From Hygrophila difformis (lineage: Eukaryota; Streptophyta; Magnoliopsida; Lamiales; Acanthaceae): 64,000 bases of DNA. This document shows positions 20,974 through 33,494 of this stretch, in pieces. Below the pieces are notes generated by a model. The model searched no databases. It was not told the DNA's origin and saw only the letters and a program-made list of their open reading frames with translations. Within the stretch, counting starts at the first letter, position 1. The number at the start of each line of letters is the position of its first letter. The position numbers and the translations under genes are program-made. The stretch spans positions 33,705,504-33,769,503 of the forward strand of contig JAOANR010000009.1 of assembly GCA_030278955.1 (NCBI GenBank). Reading direction: 5' to 3'.

Positions 20974-21517
20974 TAGACTTGGCTCAACAGAGACAGCCGA
21001 ATGCAATGAATCCGTCTTCCGCCGGCTTGGAGAAAACGAAGAAGTGAAGCCAAGTGTTTTCGATAGACTTGGGGCTGTTGCCAAAGAAGACTCTGCGAAA
21101 TCCGTCTTCAAAAGGCTAGGTTCTACAAAACGCCAATTGCAAAACAAAGCATCGGCTAGCAAGGAGCGGTCTCCAGTGAAGCAAGGAATATTGGACGACC
21201 CAAATTACGGCAATGATGTGAGGAGCATAGTACCGTCCCGCATGAAACATCAAGTTGAATGGTCCGTCTCATCCGACGAATGGCTAAAGCTCAAGAAACG
21301 GACCACCATCTTCACAAAGCATGACAAAGATGACCAAGCTGACGGAGTTGAGTCCATCAATCATATCACTGTTGGACATGATGAGCCAAATGAAGAAGAC
21401 GCCAACGCAGCACCAACGCAACTTGAAGAAGAAATCAAGGTCACTGTGGATGAAATGCGTGAAGTAAACTTAGGCGATGAGAAAGAACCCCGCCCAACGT
21501 TATCAGCACCCTACTGA
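20882..21517 (+). pseudogene. Pol linker with SVFxRLG repeats, +1 frame, copy A2
   Basis: It carries the same +1 offset, A7 run and SVFxRLG repeats as in A1, with a few substitutions (for example ECNESV for ECKESV). It is followed by the RT stub at about 21500-21630 and the GGATCAAGC repeats at 21631-21885. Confidence 0.7.
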
Positions 21518-22047
21518 AGCGGAGAAGTACGTGACGCTCCTCCAAGAGTTCAAAGCCGTCTTCATATGGCCCCACGAAGGAATGCCCAAGCTGGACCCCA
21601 AGATAGTCGTCCATCGTCTCGCAGTCTTTCAAATCTTCAAGTTTCCAAACTTTTCAAGAGGATCAAGCTCAAAAGCCCCTCATGAAGCCTTCAAAACGCT
21701 ATTTAAAGCAGCTGCAAGTGCCAAATCCCTCAAGAGGATCAAGCTCAAACTCCTTCCTGAGGTCCTTCAAATCTTTAAGTCGCCAAGCCTTCAAAAGGAT
21801 CAAGCTCAAAAGCCCCTCTCGAAATTCTTCAAAAGTTTATACCTTCAATAGGATTAAGCACAAAAGCCCCTATTGAAGTAAGGAAATGCATTCTTTGAGA
21901 GTCAAATCACCTCCAAAGATGTCGAAAGATCATCTCAAAGTTCTTCATGGTCCATATCAAACGTGTCTTGCGCGGATCTTCATCAAAGTGAGGCCATTCA
22001 CCAACCTCCTGAGCCGTTGCATCCAACTGTGGCATCATGACCGTTTG

Positions 22048-22053
22048 ACGCAT
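22048..22053. other. Microhomology junction A2/A3
   Basis: ACGCAT is shared by the sequence before integrase (13108-13113) and by the LTR end (GTCTACGCATTTTTTT at 9183). Upstream bases match the first source and downstream bases the second, so two family-A segments were joined here without homology beyond 6 bp. Confidence 0.9.
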
Positions 22054-22135
22054 TTTTTTGCACCTTACAGATTTTGGCACGCCCAGTGGGACACTTCTGC
22101 CTTTCATCTCCTCCAGACGTCGTCAACGAAATCCA

Positions 22136-24895
22136 ATGGCTTCTAGGAACACCTCCAAGAGCAACTCTTCAACATCCGGTGCCGCTATGCCCAATGTCAC
22201 CACAAGGAACATGAAGAAAGCAATGGAGGCCGCCGATGCTGCGCGCGGAAAAGAAGTTGATGCGGATATGCCGCTGCTGGAAGAAGGAAACGACCATAGA
22301 TCGGGATCTTCCACGCCGTTGTCAAGCCCGCGGGGAGATCAAGAAGAAACATCCGCCCTGCGTCATGCTGCGGCAATGACAACCCAAGCCAGCACTCTTG
22401 AAGAGCAAATGGCCAACCTGACAAAGATCGTGGAAATGCTTGTGAAGAGATCCGAGTTGCAAGATGCGCGTATGGAGCAAATGATGAACAGACTGGATGG
22501 CTCTAACGGCGGCCAAGCGGTGAACAAGCCCGTAGAGATCCGCGACGATGGAGAGACTTCCCGGCAAGGCGCTTCGGCAAAAGGAAAAGCAACCGCTGAC
22601 GTCCAAGTCACTCCTGACGGCTTCATCTCGGCTGATCAACTAAAAGAGTTCATCACGGGAACGCTGAACGAAGAGGTCTCGGCAGGATCAAAATCCTCCT
22701 TGACGTATCTCAAGCCATACAGCGCCCGCATCGACTCATTGAGGATGCCAGCAGGCTATCAACCGCACAAGTTCCAACAGTTCGACGGCAAAGGGAATCC
22801 CAAGCAACATATCGCCCATATCGTAGAGACATGCAACGAAGCAGGTACGTTTGGAGATCACCTCGTCAAACAGTTCATTCGTTCACTAAAGGGGAATGCG
22901 TTCGAATGGTATACCGACTTGGAACACGGCAGCATCGACAGTTGGGATCAACTTGAGCAAGAATTTCTGAACCGTTTTTACAGCACACGGCGTACCGTCA
23001 GCATGATAGAATTGACGAACACGCAACAATCAAAGGGCGAGCCAGTGATCGACTACATCAACCGCTGGAGAAGCCTGAGCCTCAACTGCAAGGATCGCTT
23101 GTCTGAGACGTCGGCGATTGAGATGTGCATCCAAGGCATGCAATGGGGCCTACGATACATCCTGCAAGGCATTCGTCCCCGGACATTCGAGGGGCTTGCA
23201 ACTCGTGCTCACGACATGGAGCTAAGTTTGGCGTCAAGTGGAGCATATGGTCCGCCCGTTCAACAAACTCGTGCAAACAATCGAGTCGAATGGGAGAAGA
23301 GAGGTGAACCACCGTCAAAGCCGCCAACAAAGGATGCGATTGCAACAAACGCCAGTTTCGTGAAGGTACGTGGGAAGGAGCTGGTGACAAGCGACAAGCC
23401 AAAGCCACCACAAGCTCAACGTCAAAGGTCGTCGTTGGAAGATAGACGGGCCAAGACATACCCATTCCTTGACTCCGACTTACCGGGCATCTTCGATGAC
23501 TTGATGAAAGAAGACCTCATCGAGCTACCAAGGATGAAACGTCCCGAGCAAGCGGGGATGGCCAACGACCCACTATACTGCAAGTACCACCGTCTAGTGA
23601 GCCACGCGATCCAAGACTGTTTCGTTTTCAAAGACAAAGTCATGGATCTCGTCAAACAAGGCAAAATCACCTTGGCAGACGAAGCAGAGACGGCCAACAC
23701 TATTCCCTTCCAAGTTGGCTCAGTCGAAATTAAAGCTCCCGACAAGTCTACAACTTGCAACACCGTCTTCGAAGTTGGGAGCACGTCGAAGCAAGACCAC
23801 ACCAAACAAGTTGTGGATCATTCGCATCTCAACGAATGCATGCTTTCCATCACGTTCAATGACGACGACATGCCGATGGAGCTGGAAAATTCGAAGGCTC
23901 ATAACCGACCATTGTTCGTCGTTGGATACGTGGACAACAAGCGAGTAAACCGCGTCTTGATAGATGGAGGTTCTGCCGTCAACATCATGCCACTTCACAC
24001 CCTGAAGGAATTGGGCATCTCAGAGGAAGAACTATCCAATAGCAAAATATTGATACAAGGCTTCAACCAAGGGGGGCAAAAATCCCTTGGTGCAATCCGA
24101 GTCCGGCTGCAAATTGATGACATGGCTGCAAGCACGTACTTCCACGTCATTGACGCAAAGACATCATACAACATGCTTCTTGGTCGGACATGGACCCACG
24201 AGAACGGCGTCGTCCCTTCAACATGGCACCAATGCTTCAAGTACGTGCACAACGGCGTCGTCAAAAGGGTTATCGCCGATGACAAACCATTTGCGGTGGC
24301 CGAGTCTTATTATGGGGATGCTAAGTACTACCTTGAGGCGTCCAAAGCTAAGACATCTTCATCGGAAGAGGAAGGACGTAAAGAGAGTCAACCAACCCGC
24401 GAAGACAAAGGAAAATCCATCTTGGAAGAAGCATTCGAGGGACTTACACTCCCGCTAACGCCCATTGATCCCGGCACATCGCAGAAAGTGGTGAAGATTC
24501 AACTCAAGGTCAGTGAGGCACGTCGACTGAAAAATGACAAAGAATTCGGTCCGAAGGCATTCAAGTTGCTCACCAAGTCTGGCTTCAACCCAAATGAGCC
24601 ATCGCTGTTGGGAAAGCTCCCGGACAACAATCAGAGAAAAGATAATCAGAGTGGCCTTGGGTATGTTGCGGAATTCGTCACGGCACCCCAAGCATCGAAG
24701 GCGCTCATATTCGTCAAAGCTGAACAAACAGTGAAGGCACCGATTCGTATCGTCATAAAACGAGCTACGGCCAATTACATCACTGAAGAAGCAAATCAAA
24801 TAGATGGCAACCCAAAGGATCAACCAGCACGAAAATCGGTGTTTGATCGTATCGGTAGCCCATCAAAAGAGGAGCAAAAAAAGAAGCGTCCATGA
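22136..24895 (+). CDS. Gag-protease polyprotein, copy A3 (919 aa)
   Basis: This third open copy has the same 919-residue length and domain order, with protease DGGS at 610-613. Distinct changes include Lys to Asn in TLNEEV, Pro to His in YQPHKF, Met to Thr in IELTNT and Ile to Thr in RTWTHE. The start ATGGCTTCTAGG at 22136 matches the start of the other copies. No LTR or TATA box lies directly upstream, so expression would depend on read-through from LTR A2. Confidence 0.88.
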   Translation: MASRNTSKSNSSTSGAAMPNVTTRNMKKAMEAADAARGKEVDADMPLLEEGNDHRSGSSTPLSSPRGDQEETSALRHAAAMTTQASTLEEQMANLTKIVEMLVKRSELQDARMEQMMNRLDGSNGGQAVNKPVEIRDDGETSRQGASAKGKATADVQVTPDGFISADQLKEFITGTLNEEVSAGSKSSLTYLKPYSARIDSLRMPAGYQPHKFQQFDGKGNPKQHIAHIVETCNEAGTFGDHLVKQFIRSLKGNAFEWYTDLEHGSIDSWDQLEQEFLNRFYSTRRTVSMIELTNTQQSKGEPVIDYINRWRSLSLNCKDRLSETSAIEMCIQGMQWGLRYILQGIRPRTFEGLATRAHDMELSLASSGAYGPPVQQTRANNRVEWEKRGEPPSKPPTKDAIATNASFVKVRGKELVTSDKPKPPQAQRQRSSLEDRRAKTYPFLDSDLPGIFDDLMKEDLIELPRMKRPEQAGMANDPLYCKYHRLVSHAIQDCFVFKDKVMDLVKQGKITLADEAETANTIPFQVGSVEIKAPDKSTTCNTVFEVGSTSKQDHTKQVVDHSHLNECMLSITFNDDDMPMELENSKAHNRPLFVVGYVDNKRVNRVLIDGGSAVNIMPLHTLKELGISEEELSNSKILIQGFNQGGQKSLGAIRVRLQIDDMAASTYFHVIDAKTSYNMLLGRTWTHENGVVPSTWHQCFKYVHNGVVKRVIADDKPFAVAESYYGDAKYYLEASKAKTSSSEEEGRKESQPTREDKGKSILEEAFEGLTLPLTPIDPGTSQKVVKIQLKVSEARRLKNDKEFGPKAFKLLTKSGFNPNEPSLLGKLPDNNQRKDNQSGLGYVAEFVTAPQASKALIFVKAEQTVKAPIRIVIKRATANYITEEANQIDGNPKDQPARKSVFDRIGSPSKEEQKKKRP

Positions 24896-25439
24896 TAGAC
24901 TTGGCTCAACGGAGACAGCCGAATGCAAAGAATCCGTCTTCCGCCGGCTTGGAGAAAACGAAGAAGTGAAGCCAAGTGTTTTCGATAGACTTGGGGCTGT
25001 TGCCAAAGAAGACTCTGCAAAATCCGTCTTCAAAAGGCTAGGTTCTACAAAACGCCAATTGCAAAACAAAGCATCGGCTAGCAAGGAGCGGTCTCCAGTG
25101 AAGCAAGGAATATTGGACGACCCAAATTACGGCAATGATGTGAGGAGCATAGTACCGTCCCGCATGAAACATCAAGTTGAATGGTCCGTCTCATCCGACG
25201 AATGGCTAAAGCTCAAGAAACGGACCACCATCTTCACAAAGCATGACAAAGATGACCAAGCTGACGGAGTTGAGTCCATCAATCATATCACTGTTGGACA
25301 TGATGAGCCAAATGAAGAAGACGCCAACGCAGCACCAACGCAACTTGAAGAAGAAATCAAGGTCACTGTGGATGAAATGCATGAAGTAAACTTAGGCGAT
25401 GAGAAAGAACCCCGCCCAACGTTATCAGCACCCTACTGA
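24804..25439 (+). pseudogene. Pol linker, +1 frame, copy A3
   Basis: It shows the same offset and SVFxRLG repeats as A1 and A2. The coding remnant ends 20 bp before the junction with element B. Confidence 0.7.
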
Positions 25440-25460
25440 AGCGGAGAAGTACGTGACGCT

Positions 25461-25639
25461 CCCCCAGTGGCGATGCCGCCTGCGCAGGCGCCAACAGTGT
25501 CACCCGAGTTGCTTGCGGACATGATGCAGCAACACTTCGGGATTCAACTGAGGCCGATGGAGCGGCCTACGTACCGAAAGCCATACCCTGATTGGGTAGA
25601 CAGTATGCAGCCATACCCACGAGGCTTCAAGATGCCTGT
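25461..25639 (+). repeat. 179-bp flanking duplication, right copy
   Basis: This is element B gag sequence equal to 8122-8300 with one mismatch. It continues past the insertion point (CCTGT then TTTCACC) as uninterrupted gag. Confidence 0.93.
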
Positions 25640-26253
25640 TTTCACCGCATTCTCAGGGGACGATGACAAGTCCACTGTGGAGCACGTGGGCAGATTCACC
25701 GCACAGTGTGGTGAAGCGGCGGCTAATGACTGGTTGAAGCTGAGACTCTTCAGCTCATCCCTCACCAGGCCTGCATTCACGTGGTATGCATCCCTGCGGC
25801 CTAATTCAATCCAAAATTGGGCCGATTTGGAGCGAGCTTTCCATGACAGGTTCTACACACCACTGTCTCAGGTGCCTCGCAGACTTGACTAATGCAAGAC
25901 AGTATGCCGATGAGACGGCAAGTATCTTCATTAACAGGTTACAGCGGCTTAAGGGCCGATGTACTATGGCAATTCCTGAGAAGGAAATAGCCAACATAGC
26001 AGTATCTAATATGTTGCCTAGACTAAAAGTACATTTAATTGTGCATGATGCAAGTAATCTTGCCCAACTGGCCGAGAGAGCGGCCCGCTTGGAAAAATTC
26101 CTAGAGGAACAGGAAGAGAAGCGTCGGCCTACATACGAGACTCATTTCAAGGAAGTGAGACCCAGTAGAGATGAAGATGGACCAAAGATGGTGGCAAATT
26201 CCCAGGATAGTGGTCCTAGAAGGCCATTGACGGCGGCCTTGGAGGCCGGGTAA
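25461..26253 (+). pseudogene. Element B gag, 3' part, one frameshift
   Basis: It holds the rest of the gag domain: FTAFSGDDD, RLFSSSLTRPAFTWYASL, FHDRFYTP. A frameshift near 25868-25880 separates this from ADLTNARQY, FINRLQRLKGRC and AVSNMLPRLK. The product ends at 26253 after a charged LEKFLEEQEEKRR helix. No zinc knuckle or protease follows. The end is far short of a normal gag-pol, which supports B being gag-only. Confidence 0.85.
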
Positions 26254-26395
26254 AATAATAATAATAAATTAAAAATTAAAAAAATAAAATAATAATATTA
26301 ATTTAAAAAAAAAAAATTAATACACAAAATATAGCCATGGAAACAATATGGCAATAAAACCAAAATGACGAGGGAATAGAGGCCGAAGCTCCCTA
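26254..26395. other. AT-rich spacer after B gag
   Basis: This is a short A/T low-complexity stretch. No feature is seen. Confidence 0.5.
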
Positions 26396-26402
26396 GGTGG
26401 TG

Positions 26403-26830
26403 GCTGGAAGGTTCCTGGCGGCGGTCGAGTAGGCTTCGATGGCGGCTGCTTCTTTACTCGTTGTTGGCAGCCAAAGGGTCCTCGGTGGCGGCCGAGAGGC
26501 TATGGATGGCGGCCAAGAGGCTACGAATGGCGGCCGGGCAGTCCCTTGTGGCGGCTGGAAGGTTCCTGGCGGCGGTCGAGTAGGCTTCGATGGCGGCTGC
26601 TTCTTTACTCGTTGTTGGCGGCCGAAGGGTCCTCGGTGGCGGCCGAGAGGCTATGGATGGCGGCCAAGAGGCTACGAATGGCGGCCGGGCAGTCCCTTGT
26701 GGCGGCTGGAAGGTTCTGGCGGCGGTCGAGTAGGCTTCGATGGCGGCTGCTTCTGTACACGTTGTTGGCGGCCGAAGGGTTCTCGGTGGCGGTCAAGAAG
26801 CGTAATATGGTGGCCGAAGCCCTCGTCATG
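26403..26830. repeat. 151-bp GC-rich tandem repeat in element B
   Basis: Two nearly identical 151-bp units (from 26403 and 26554) and a partial third (from 26705) consist of GGCGGC-rich modules (GGCGGCCGAGAGGCTATGG and related). Open frames through it are by-products of composition. Confidence 0.88.
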
Positions 26831-27476
26831 GCGGTCGGAGTGTCTCAGGTGGCGGTCAAAGCAAGTTGGTGAGACTAGGGTTATCTAAGTTATTACACAA
26901 CAAGATTCAAACATGAGACGCCATTACAAGCACAAGTGGCGGCCAAGAAAGGGTGAGTGGCGGCTGAAAGTTCACTTGTGGCGGCCGAAGTGCCTTGGAT
27001 GGCGGCCCTAGGGCCTAGAGTGGCGGCCAAGAGGTATTAAGTGGCGGTCGGAGCCCTCTTCATGGCGGCTGGAGCGTCTCAGATGGCGGCCAAGACAAGT
27101 TGGTGAGCCTATGGATTATCTAGGTTATTGAATAACAAGATTCATACGTGCACGCCATCACAAGTAGAAATGGCGGCCAGAAAGAGCTGGAGTGGCGGCC
27201 TGGACTGCCCTTTGTGGCGGCCTGGAAGCCCTTTGTGGCAGCTGGACTGAGTTCTTGAGGCGTCTGAGACCGTAATGCAGGCAGCCAAGTATCGATGTTG
27301 AGGCAGATCAAAGAGACGCCAGAGACACACTCAGTGGCGGCTTGGAGCACACTCAGTGGCGGCGTGGAGCCTCCTGAGTGGCGGCCTGGGATCTACTGGA
27401 TTAAATGGGCCAGGCCTGAATTGTACGCACATATTTGTCTTCAAAGGCTTTAAAGGCCCTAATCAGACAAATTGCG
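26831..27476. repeat. Diverged TGGCGGCC-rich region of element B
   Basis: TGGCGGC recurs roughly every 20-40 bp, with a second-order duplication of the GTGAG...TTATCTA...ACAACAAGATTC block (26868-26915 and 27101-27145). It is non-coding and stands in place of pol. Confidence 0.7.
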
Positions 27477-27490
27477 CGAGGGGGGCAATC
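27477..27490 (+). other. Element B polypurine tract
   Basis: GCGAGGGGGGCAAT leads up to the right LTR. Confidence 0.75.
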
Positions 27491-27918
27491 TGTTAACCCA
27501 TAAAATCAAAAAATGATAAATTGAGCCCAATCCATAGTGGGCCCAATGGGATTTATTTTTGGGTTGAAGCCGACTCATGGTCTGTGTGGAGCCTGAAGAA
27601 GAGCGGAGGTTGAAGACTGAGAAGACGTGGTATTTGGGCGGTTACATGAGCGGTTACACATCGTCCTGTACAAGTATGGAAAGACGATTCATTTTGCAGG
27701 ACATCTCAACACATCTCACAGAGATTGCATTTAATTCTCTTTCGCTTTCTGCAAGTTCTTTCCTGCAATTTCCTTTTCGTCGTTCTTTCTGCAATTTCTT
27801 TACAGCATTGTTTACAGCTTTGTTTAAATTCATGTAATTCCATTCCGTACTTTGTAATCTTCTCAGTCTTAATCAATCAAATAGAGGTTTCAAGCCTCGA
27901 AATTTCTACGGTGAAACA
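27491..27918 (+). repeat. Element B 3' LTR
   Basis: It starts TGTTAACCCA, ends GGTGAAACA, and is followed by the target duplication AGTAT. Confidence 0.95.
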
Positions 27919-27923
27919 AGTAT

Positions 27924-28140
27924 GAATATCACCTATGTATTGGTTTTAAAATACAAAATTTATACTATTAAATTCTTACTATAAAGTTTAAAAAATTAAG
28001 TGTAATGTACAATATAATTTAATAAAAAAATATAGCAAAGTGATCATTTTCCGTTTTATACATGCCCCACACATTGATGTATTACGTGAAATAAAAAAAA
28101 TAAACAAATTGTCCTAGTTAAGCTTAGTGAGAAAGTGAAA
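27924..28140. other. AT-rich flank
   Basis: I see nothing beyond A/T-rich sequence. The word AGCTTAGTGAGAAAGT at 28121-28136 recurs near 30581. Confidence 0.5.
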
Positions 28141-28390
28141 AGACAAAAAAAAAATGGAGGCACTGAACCCGAACCAGGACAAGGGCTTACATTAAGCTAA
28201 AAAAAGAAAGGCGCCTCCAATCAAGAAAGCTATCCGCTCGGAATGCCGGCGAACCCCTCGGGCTAGACCACAAAAACGAGTGCTGCTCCTAGGAGCACCA
28301 GGGTCCCAAACCTTATAAGTAAGTTGTCTTTTTCCTATCGTGAATACTAAAAAATCATAAATGATACACTGAAGTAAATTTTCTTTTTAT
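28141..28390. other. Unclassified segment, possibly a SINE remnant
   Basis: GGAGGC/GCCTCC words and a minus-strand TAGCTTAATGTAAGCCCTTG followed by GGTTCGGGTTC resemble degenerate pol III boxes. I could not define ends, tail or target duplication. Confidence 0.3.
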
Positions 28391-28394
28391 TTAG

Positions 28395-30500
<2,106 letters not shown>

Positions 30501-30540
30501 ATGTGAGATTCTTGAGTAGTAGAATTCCCTCCAAATAATA

Positions 30541-30577
30541 AATCATGAAGTTTGGGGATATCCTGGTATTCACCTAA
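30541..30577 (+). repeat. SINE 3'-end remnant
   Basis: GGGGATATCCTGGTATTCACCT plus an A-run matches the tail of the SINE at 33320-33494 (GGGGATACCCTGGTATTCACC). No body is present. Confidence 0.5.
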
Positions 30578-30601
30578 AAAAGCTTAGTAAGAAAGTATTA
30601 A

Positions 30602-31045
30602 GGGTCGTTTGGATTGGCTTTTGAAAAAAGCAGAATCAAAAGTGAAAGTCAAAAGCAGGTAACTTTTGTATTTGGGTGGAATGTTTGAAAAGCTATATTT
30701 TTTAAAAAATATATGTTTGAATGTAAAGTAAAAAGTGCTTTTGGAATGTTATAATTACAAAAAAGTACATGCTACTTATGAGAACAGTACATATTTAGAG
30801 TATAATGTAAATATATTAATGGGGGCATTTAAGACTTTGCATACATTACTAGGTGTTTTTGGCTTCTGCTTTTCGGAGCAGCCCACCCAGAGATGCTTCT
30901 CCCAGAAACATTTTTGCAGCTTTTCGAGGTGCTTTTATTTTTTTTCAAAAAAGCCAAACCAAATAGTACTATTTTTCCATCAAAAATGCTTTTAGTAAAA
31001 AGCAAAAGCTAAAAGTACATTTGTAAAGCCATTCCAAACAAGGCC
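30602..31045. mobile_element. Tourist-like MITE 1 (444 bp)
   Basis: The left end GGGTCGTTTGGATTGGCTTT and the inverted right end (AAAGCCATTCCAAACAAGGCC) are related, and TAA flanks both sides (30599-30601 and 31046-31048). This is the PIF/Harbinger pattern. The element is non-coding. Confidence 0.8.
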
Positions 31046-31063
31046 TAAGCACTACTGCACTAC

Positions 31064-31516
31064 GGGCCCATTTGGATGGGCTTCTAAAAAAACAGAAAGC
31101 AAAAGTAGAAGCAGAAGCAGAAGTAAAAAGCAAATGCATGCAACTTTTATTTTTGGATAAAATTCTTGAAAAGCAGCTTTTTTAAAATATGTCGGATGAG
31201 TAAAAATTAAAAGTGCTTTTGGAATGTGATAATTACCAAAAAGGACATGCGTTTTATATGGGAATAAGATATATTTAAAGTGTAATTTATACTATTAAGT
31301 AATAGGGGCATTTAAGACTTTTTCCACATTACTATGTGCTTTTGGCTTCAGCTTTAGGGAGAAGCACACTTGAACTGCTTCTCCAAGAAATACTTTTTTA
31401 GCTTTTGGAGGTGCTTTTTGTTTTTTTCAAAAGTCTAAACAAACACATCTATTCTACGAAGTGCTTTTGGCAGAAGCAAAGCACCTGTCCAAAAGCCAAT
31501 CCAAACAGAACAGGGC
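31064..31516. mobile_element. Tourist-like MITE 2 (453 bp)
   Basis: It is from the same family as MITE 1 (GGGCCCATTTGGATGGGCTT at left, AAAGCCAATCCAAACAG near the right end, similar AGCAGAAGCAGAAG and TTTAAGACTTT interior) but diverged. The flanking triplets TAC and TAG do not match, perhaps because a hAT-like MITE landed at its right border. Confidence 0.7.
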
Positions 31517-31518
31517 TA

Positions 31519-32032
31519 GAGCTGTAAACGAACCGAACCGAACCGAGCTTCAAGTGTTTGAGCTCTGTTCGTTAAGCTTAACGAACGAACACGAACCGAG
31601 CCAAAAATCTTAACGAGCCAATTTTCATGTTTGAGCTCGGTTCGTTTAACCTTACGAACGAGCTAATAATGAACGAACACGAGCCTAGCCGAGCTCAGTT
31701 AACGAACCATTTATTTTATTAATAAATTTATTTATTTTAGAATTAAATTAGGTGTGAAAATGTAATGTATATTGTAATATAATTTATGAGAGAAATGTGA
31801 AATTAATAAAAATAAAAAAAATGGAAAGAACAACTAGATAAAATATTTATTTTTTTATAATATATTCCATTAGAAAAGAATTCCGAACTGTTCGCGTATT
31901 TAACGAACGAACAAACAAACCAAATTATGTGTTTGAGCTCGGTTCATTTAACTTACCGAACGAGCTGTTAACGAACGAACACGTGTCGAAACGAACTCAG
32001 CTCACGAACTATTTGTTCTATTTACAGTTCTA
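31519..32032. mobile_element. hAT-like MITE at the border of Tourist MITE 2
   Basis: The ends GAGCTGTAAACGAACC and the inverse of TTTACAGTTCTAA are related. AACAGGGCTA occurs on both sides (31509-31518 and 32033-32042), which includes an 8-bp target duplication. The interior is rich in CGAACGAAC and GAGCTCGGTTCG words. Confidence 0.7.
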
Positions 32033-32042
32033 AACAGGGCTA

Positions 32043-32425
32043 TGTATAATGCAAAAAATAAAAGTTATGTGAAAAATAGTGAGAACCTATTTGGACATAG
32101 AAACAAGGCGACGCTAGATTTAAAATGGACCTAGCCCAAATTTTTATAGCAAAAACGACTACCACAACAGGAAAAAATAAAAGCTAATCATCATTGGTTC
32201 AAGTTTTATTGATTTACCCAAAGAATTGGCGTTCCCATAAAAACCATAATTAAGAAACTTTACGAATTTCTTTAAATGATAGTAGTAAAGATTACAGTAA
32301 TCGAGTCCTACGTATGTTAAAAACTTGTTTAGGAGATGCGTCCTTTATTGCCCATGCAAATCCTTAATGGATTACTTATAAATCCAGTGTAGCCTGTTAT
32401 TCAAAGAAAGAAAGAAATGTACCTA
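32043..32425. other. Spacer with degraded SINE piece
   Basis: 32319-32396 resembles the middle of the SINE at 33320 (AGGAGATGCGTCCTTTATTGCCC against GGGAGAGGCGCCCTTAATTGCCC). The remainder is unrecognised AT-rich DNA. Confidence 0.4.
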
Positions 32426-32671
32426 GGTTTACGACGCAGAAGTTAGGGTGCAGAGGCCCAAATCCGCAGTACGTACTTAGGCAAATCTCAACCGTTCATT
32501 CATTTTAAATTTCAATGGTTCAGATTAATTCAAAGGGTAAAATAGTAAATTGGCAAGACATAATTTTGTTTTATACATTTAAGGATATTACATTTTATTC
32601 TTCTTCTCTGCATTTCAAAGATCGATATTATATTACCCTCCAATTTATTTAATTATGTTGTTATACATAGA

Positions 32672-33295
32672 TATACGTCGCTGAAATATTTTTAAATACA
32701 GTCGTTGAATTGTTCATGAAAACGTACCCGAAATGTTCATAGTTGAGTCGCTGAATTTGCCGATGAAAAGTCGCTGAATTAATAGCATCGCTGAATTGTT
32801 CTTGATGAGGTCGCTGACTTGTTCATGAAAACGTCGCTGAATTATTTTTGGTATCATCGCTGCATTGTATTTCGTAGCATCACTGAATTCTTCTTTGCAA
32901 AGTCGCTGAATTCTTCTTGCTAGTGTCGCTGAATTCTTCTAGGTATGGTCGCTGAATTCCTATACATACAGTCGGTGAAATATATTTGATAGCATCACTA
33001 AATTATTTTTGGTAGCACCGCGGAATCGTATTTTGGTAGCATCGCTGAATTCTTCTCGATTGTGTCGCTGAATTCTACTAGGCATGGTCGTTGAATACTT
33101 CTAGGTAGTGTCCCTAAATTATTTTGATAGCATCACTGAATTGTTTTTGGTAGCACCACGGAATTGTATTTTGGTAGCATCGCTGAATTCTTTTTGATTG
33201 TGTCGCTGAATTATTGCTATGCACTGTCGCTGAATTCATCATGTAATATTTTTCATAGCATCACAGAATTATTTTTTTGTAGCATTGCTGAAATG
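32672..33295. repeat. ~24-bp minisatellite, about 27 units
   Basis: The units follow GTCGCTGAATTCTTCT plus about 8 variable bases. TCGCTGAATT is the constant part. A block of about five units (from about 32980) is repeated as a higher-order unit from about 33120. Confidence 0.9.
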
Positions 33296-33319
33296 ATGGA
33301 TTAATAGATTTCTTACCAA

Positions 33320-33494
33320 CCAACAGCAGTTGGCTTGAGTGGATGGGGCTCTAGTCGCTTAAGCAAGGTTTCGAGTTCGAGCCTTGTGTATGCAAAAAAC
33401 TGCTTTGGGAGAGGCGCCCTTAATTGCCCTTGCAGATCCTCGAGGGATTAGTCTTGCGTCCAATGAGGCCTGGGGATACCCTGGTATTCACCTA
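33320..33494 (+). mobile_element. tRNA-derived SINE (175 bp)
   Basis: Box-A-like TGGCTTGAGTGG (33331-33342) and box-B-like GAGTTCGAGCC (33373-33383) form a tRNA-like head, and the tail reads GGTATTCACCTA. AATAGATTTCTTACCAA at 33303-33319 and AATAGATTTGTTACCAA at 33495-33511 are the target duplication (16 of 17 match). The family differs from the SINE at 4569. Confidence 0.87.

Larger units (their letters stand above)
18148..22053 (+). mobile_element. Family A internal region, truncated copy A2
   Basis: It repeats 9208-13113 almost base for base: primer site (18153-18170), gag-protease, pol linker, RT stub and GGATCAAGC repeats. It stops just before integrase, at a 6-bp ACGCAT shared with the end of a family-A LTR. 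It has no 3' LTR. Confidence 0.93.
22054..25460 (+). mobile_element. Family A internal region, truncated copy A3
   Basis: It starts with the last 16 bp of a family-A LTR (to 22069), then primer site, gag-protease and pol linker. It ends in the RT stub at GTGACGCT, where element B resumes. It has no LTR of its own. Confidence 0.92.
6801..27918 (+). mobile_element. Ty3/gypsy-like element B, gag-only, with nested family-A cluster
   Basis: Two 428-bp LTRs (6801-7228 and 27491-27918) are bounded by a perfect 5-bp target duplication AGTAT (6796-6800 and 27919-27923). A primer binding site follows the left LTR and a polypurine tract precedes the right one. The only coding region is a gag with a retrotransposon gag domain, and no protease, RT, RNase H or integrase is visible. 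B is therefore a non-autonomous element of about 3.8 kb once the nested 17-kb cluster (8301-25460) is set aside. The LTRs differ by 4 substitutions and two 1-bp indels, so insertion was fairly recent. Confidence 0.93.

Noticed and set aside
26439..26888. 149- and 108-codon open frames over the 151-bp repeat in element B
   Set aside because: They encode only repeated Gly/Arg/Trp-rich sequence from the tandem repeat and no comparable frame survives in the diverged part.
32672..33295. Regular short repeats resembling a CRISPR array
   Set aside because: This is plant nuclear DNA. The units are degenerate along their whole length, with no constant repeat and unique spacers, and they sit inside a TIR element.
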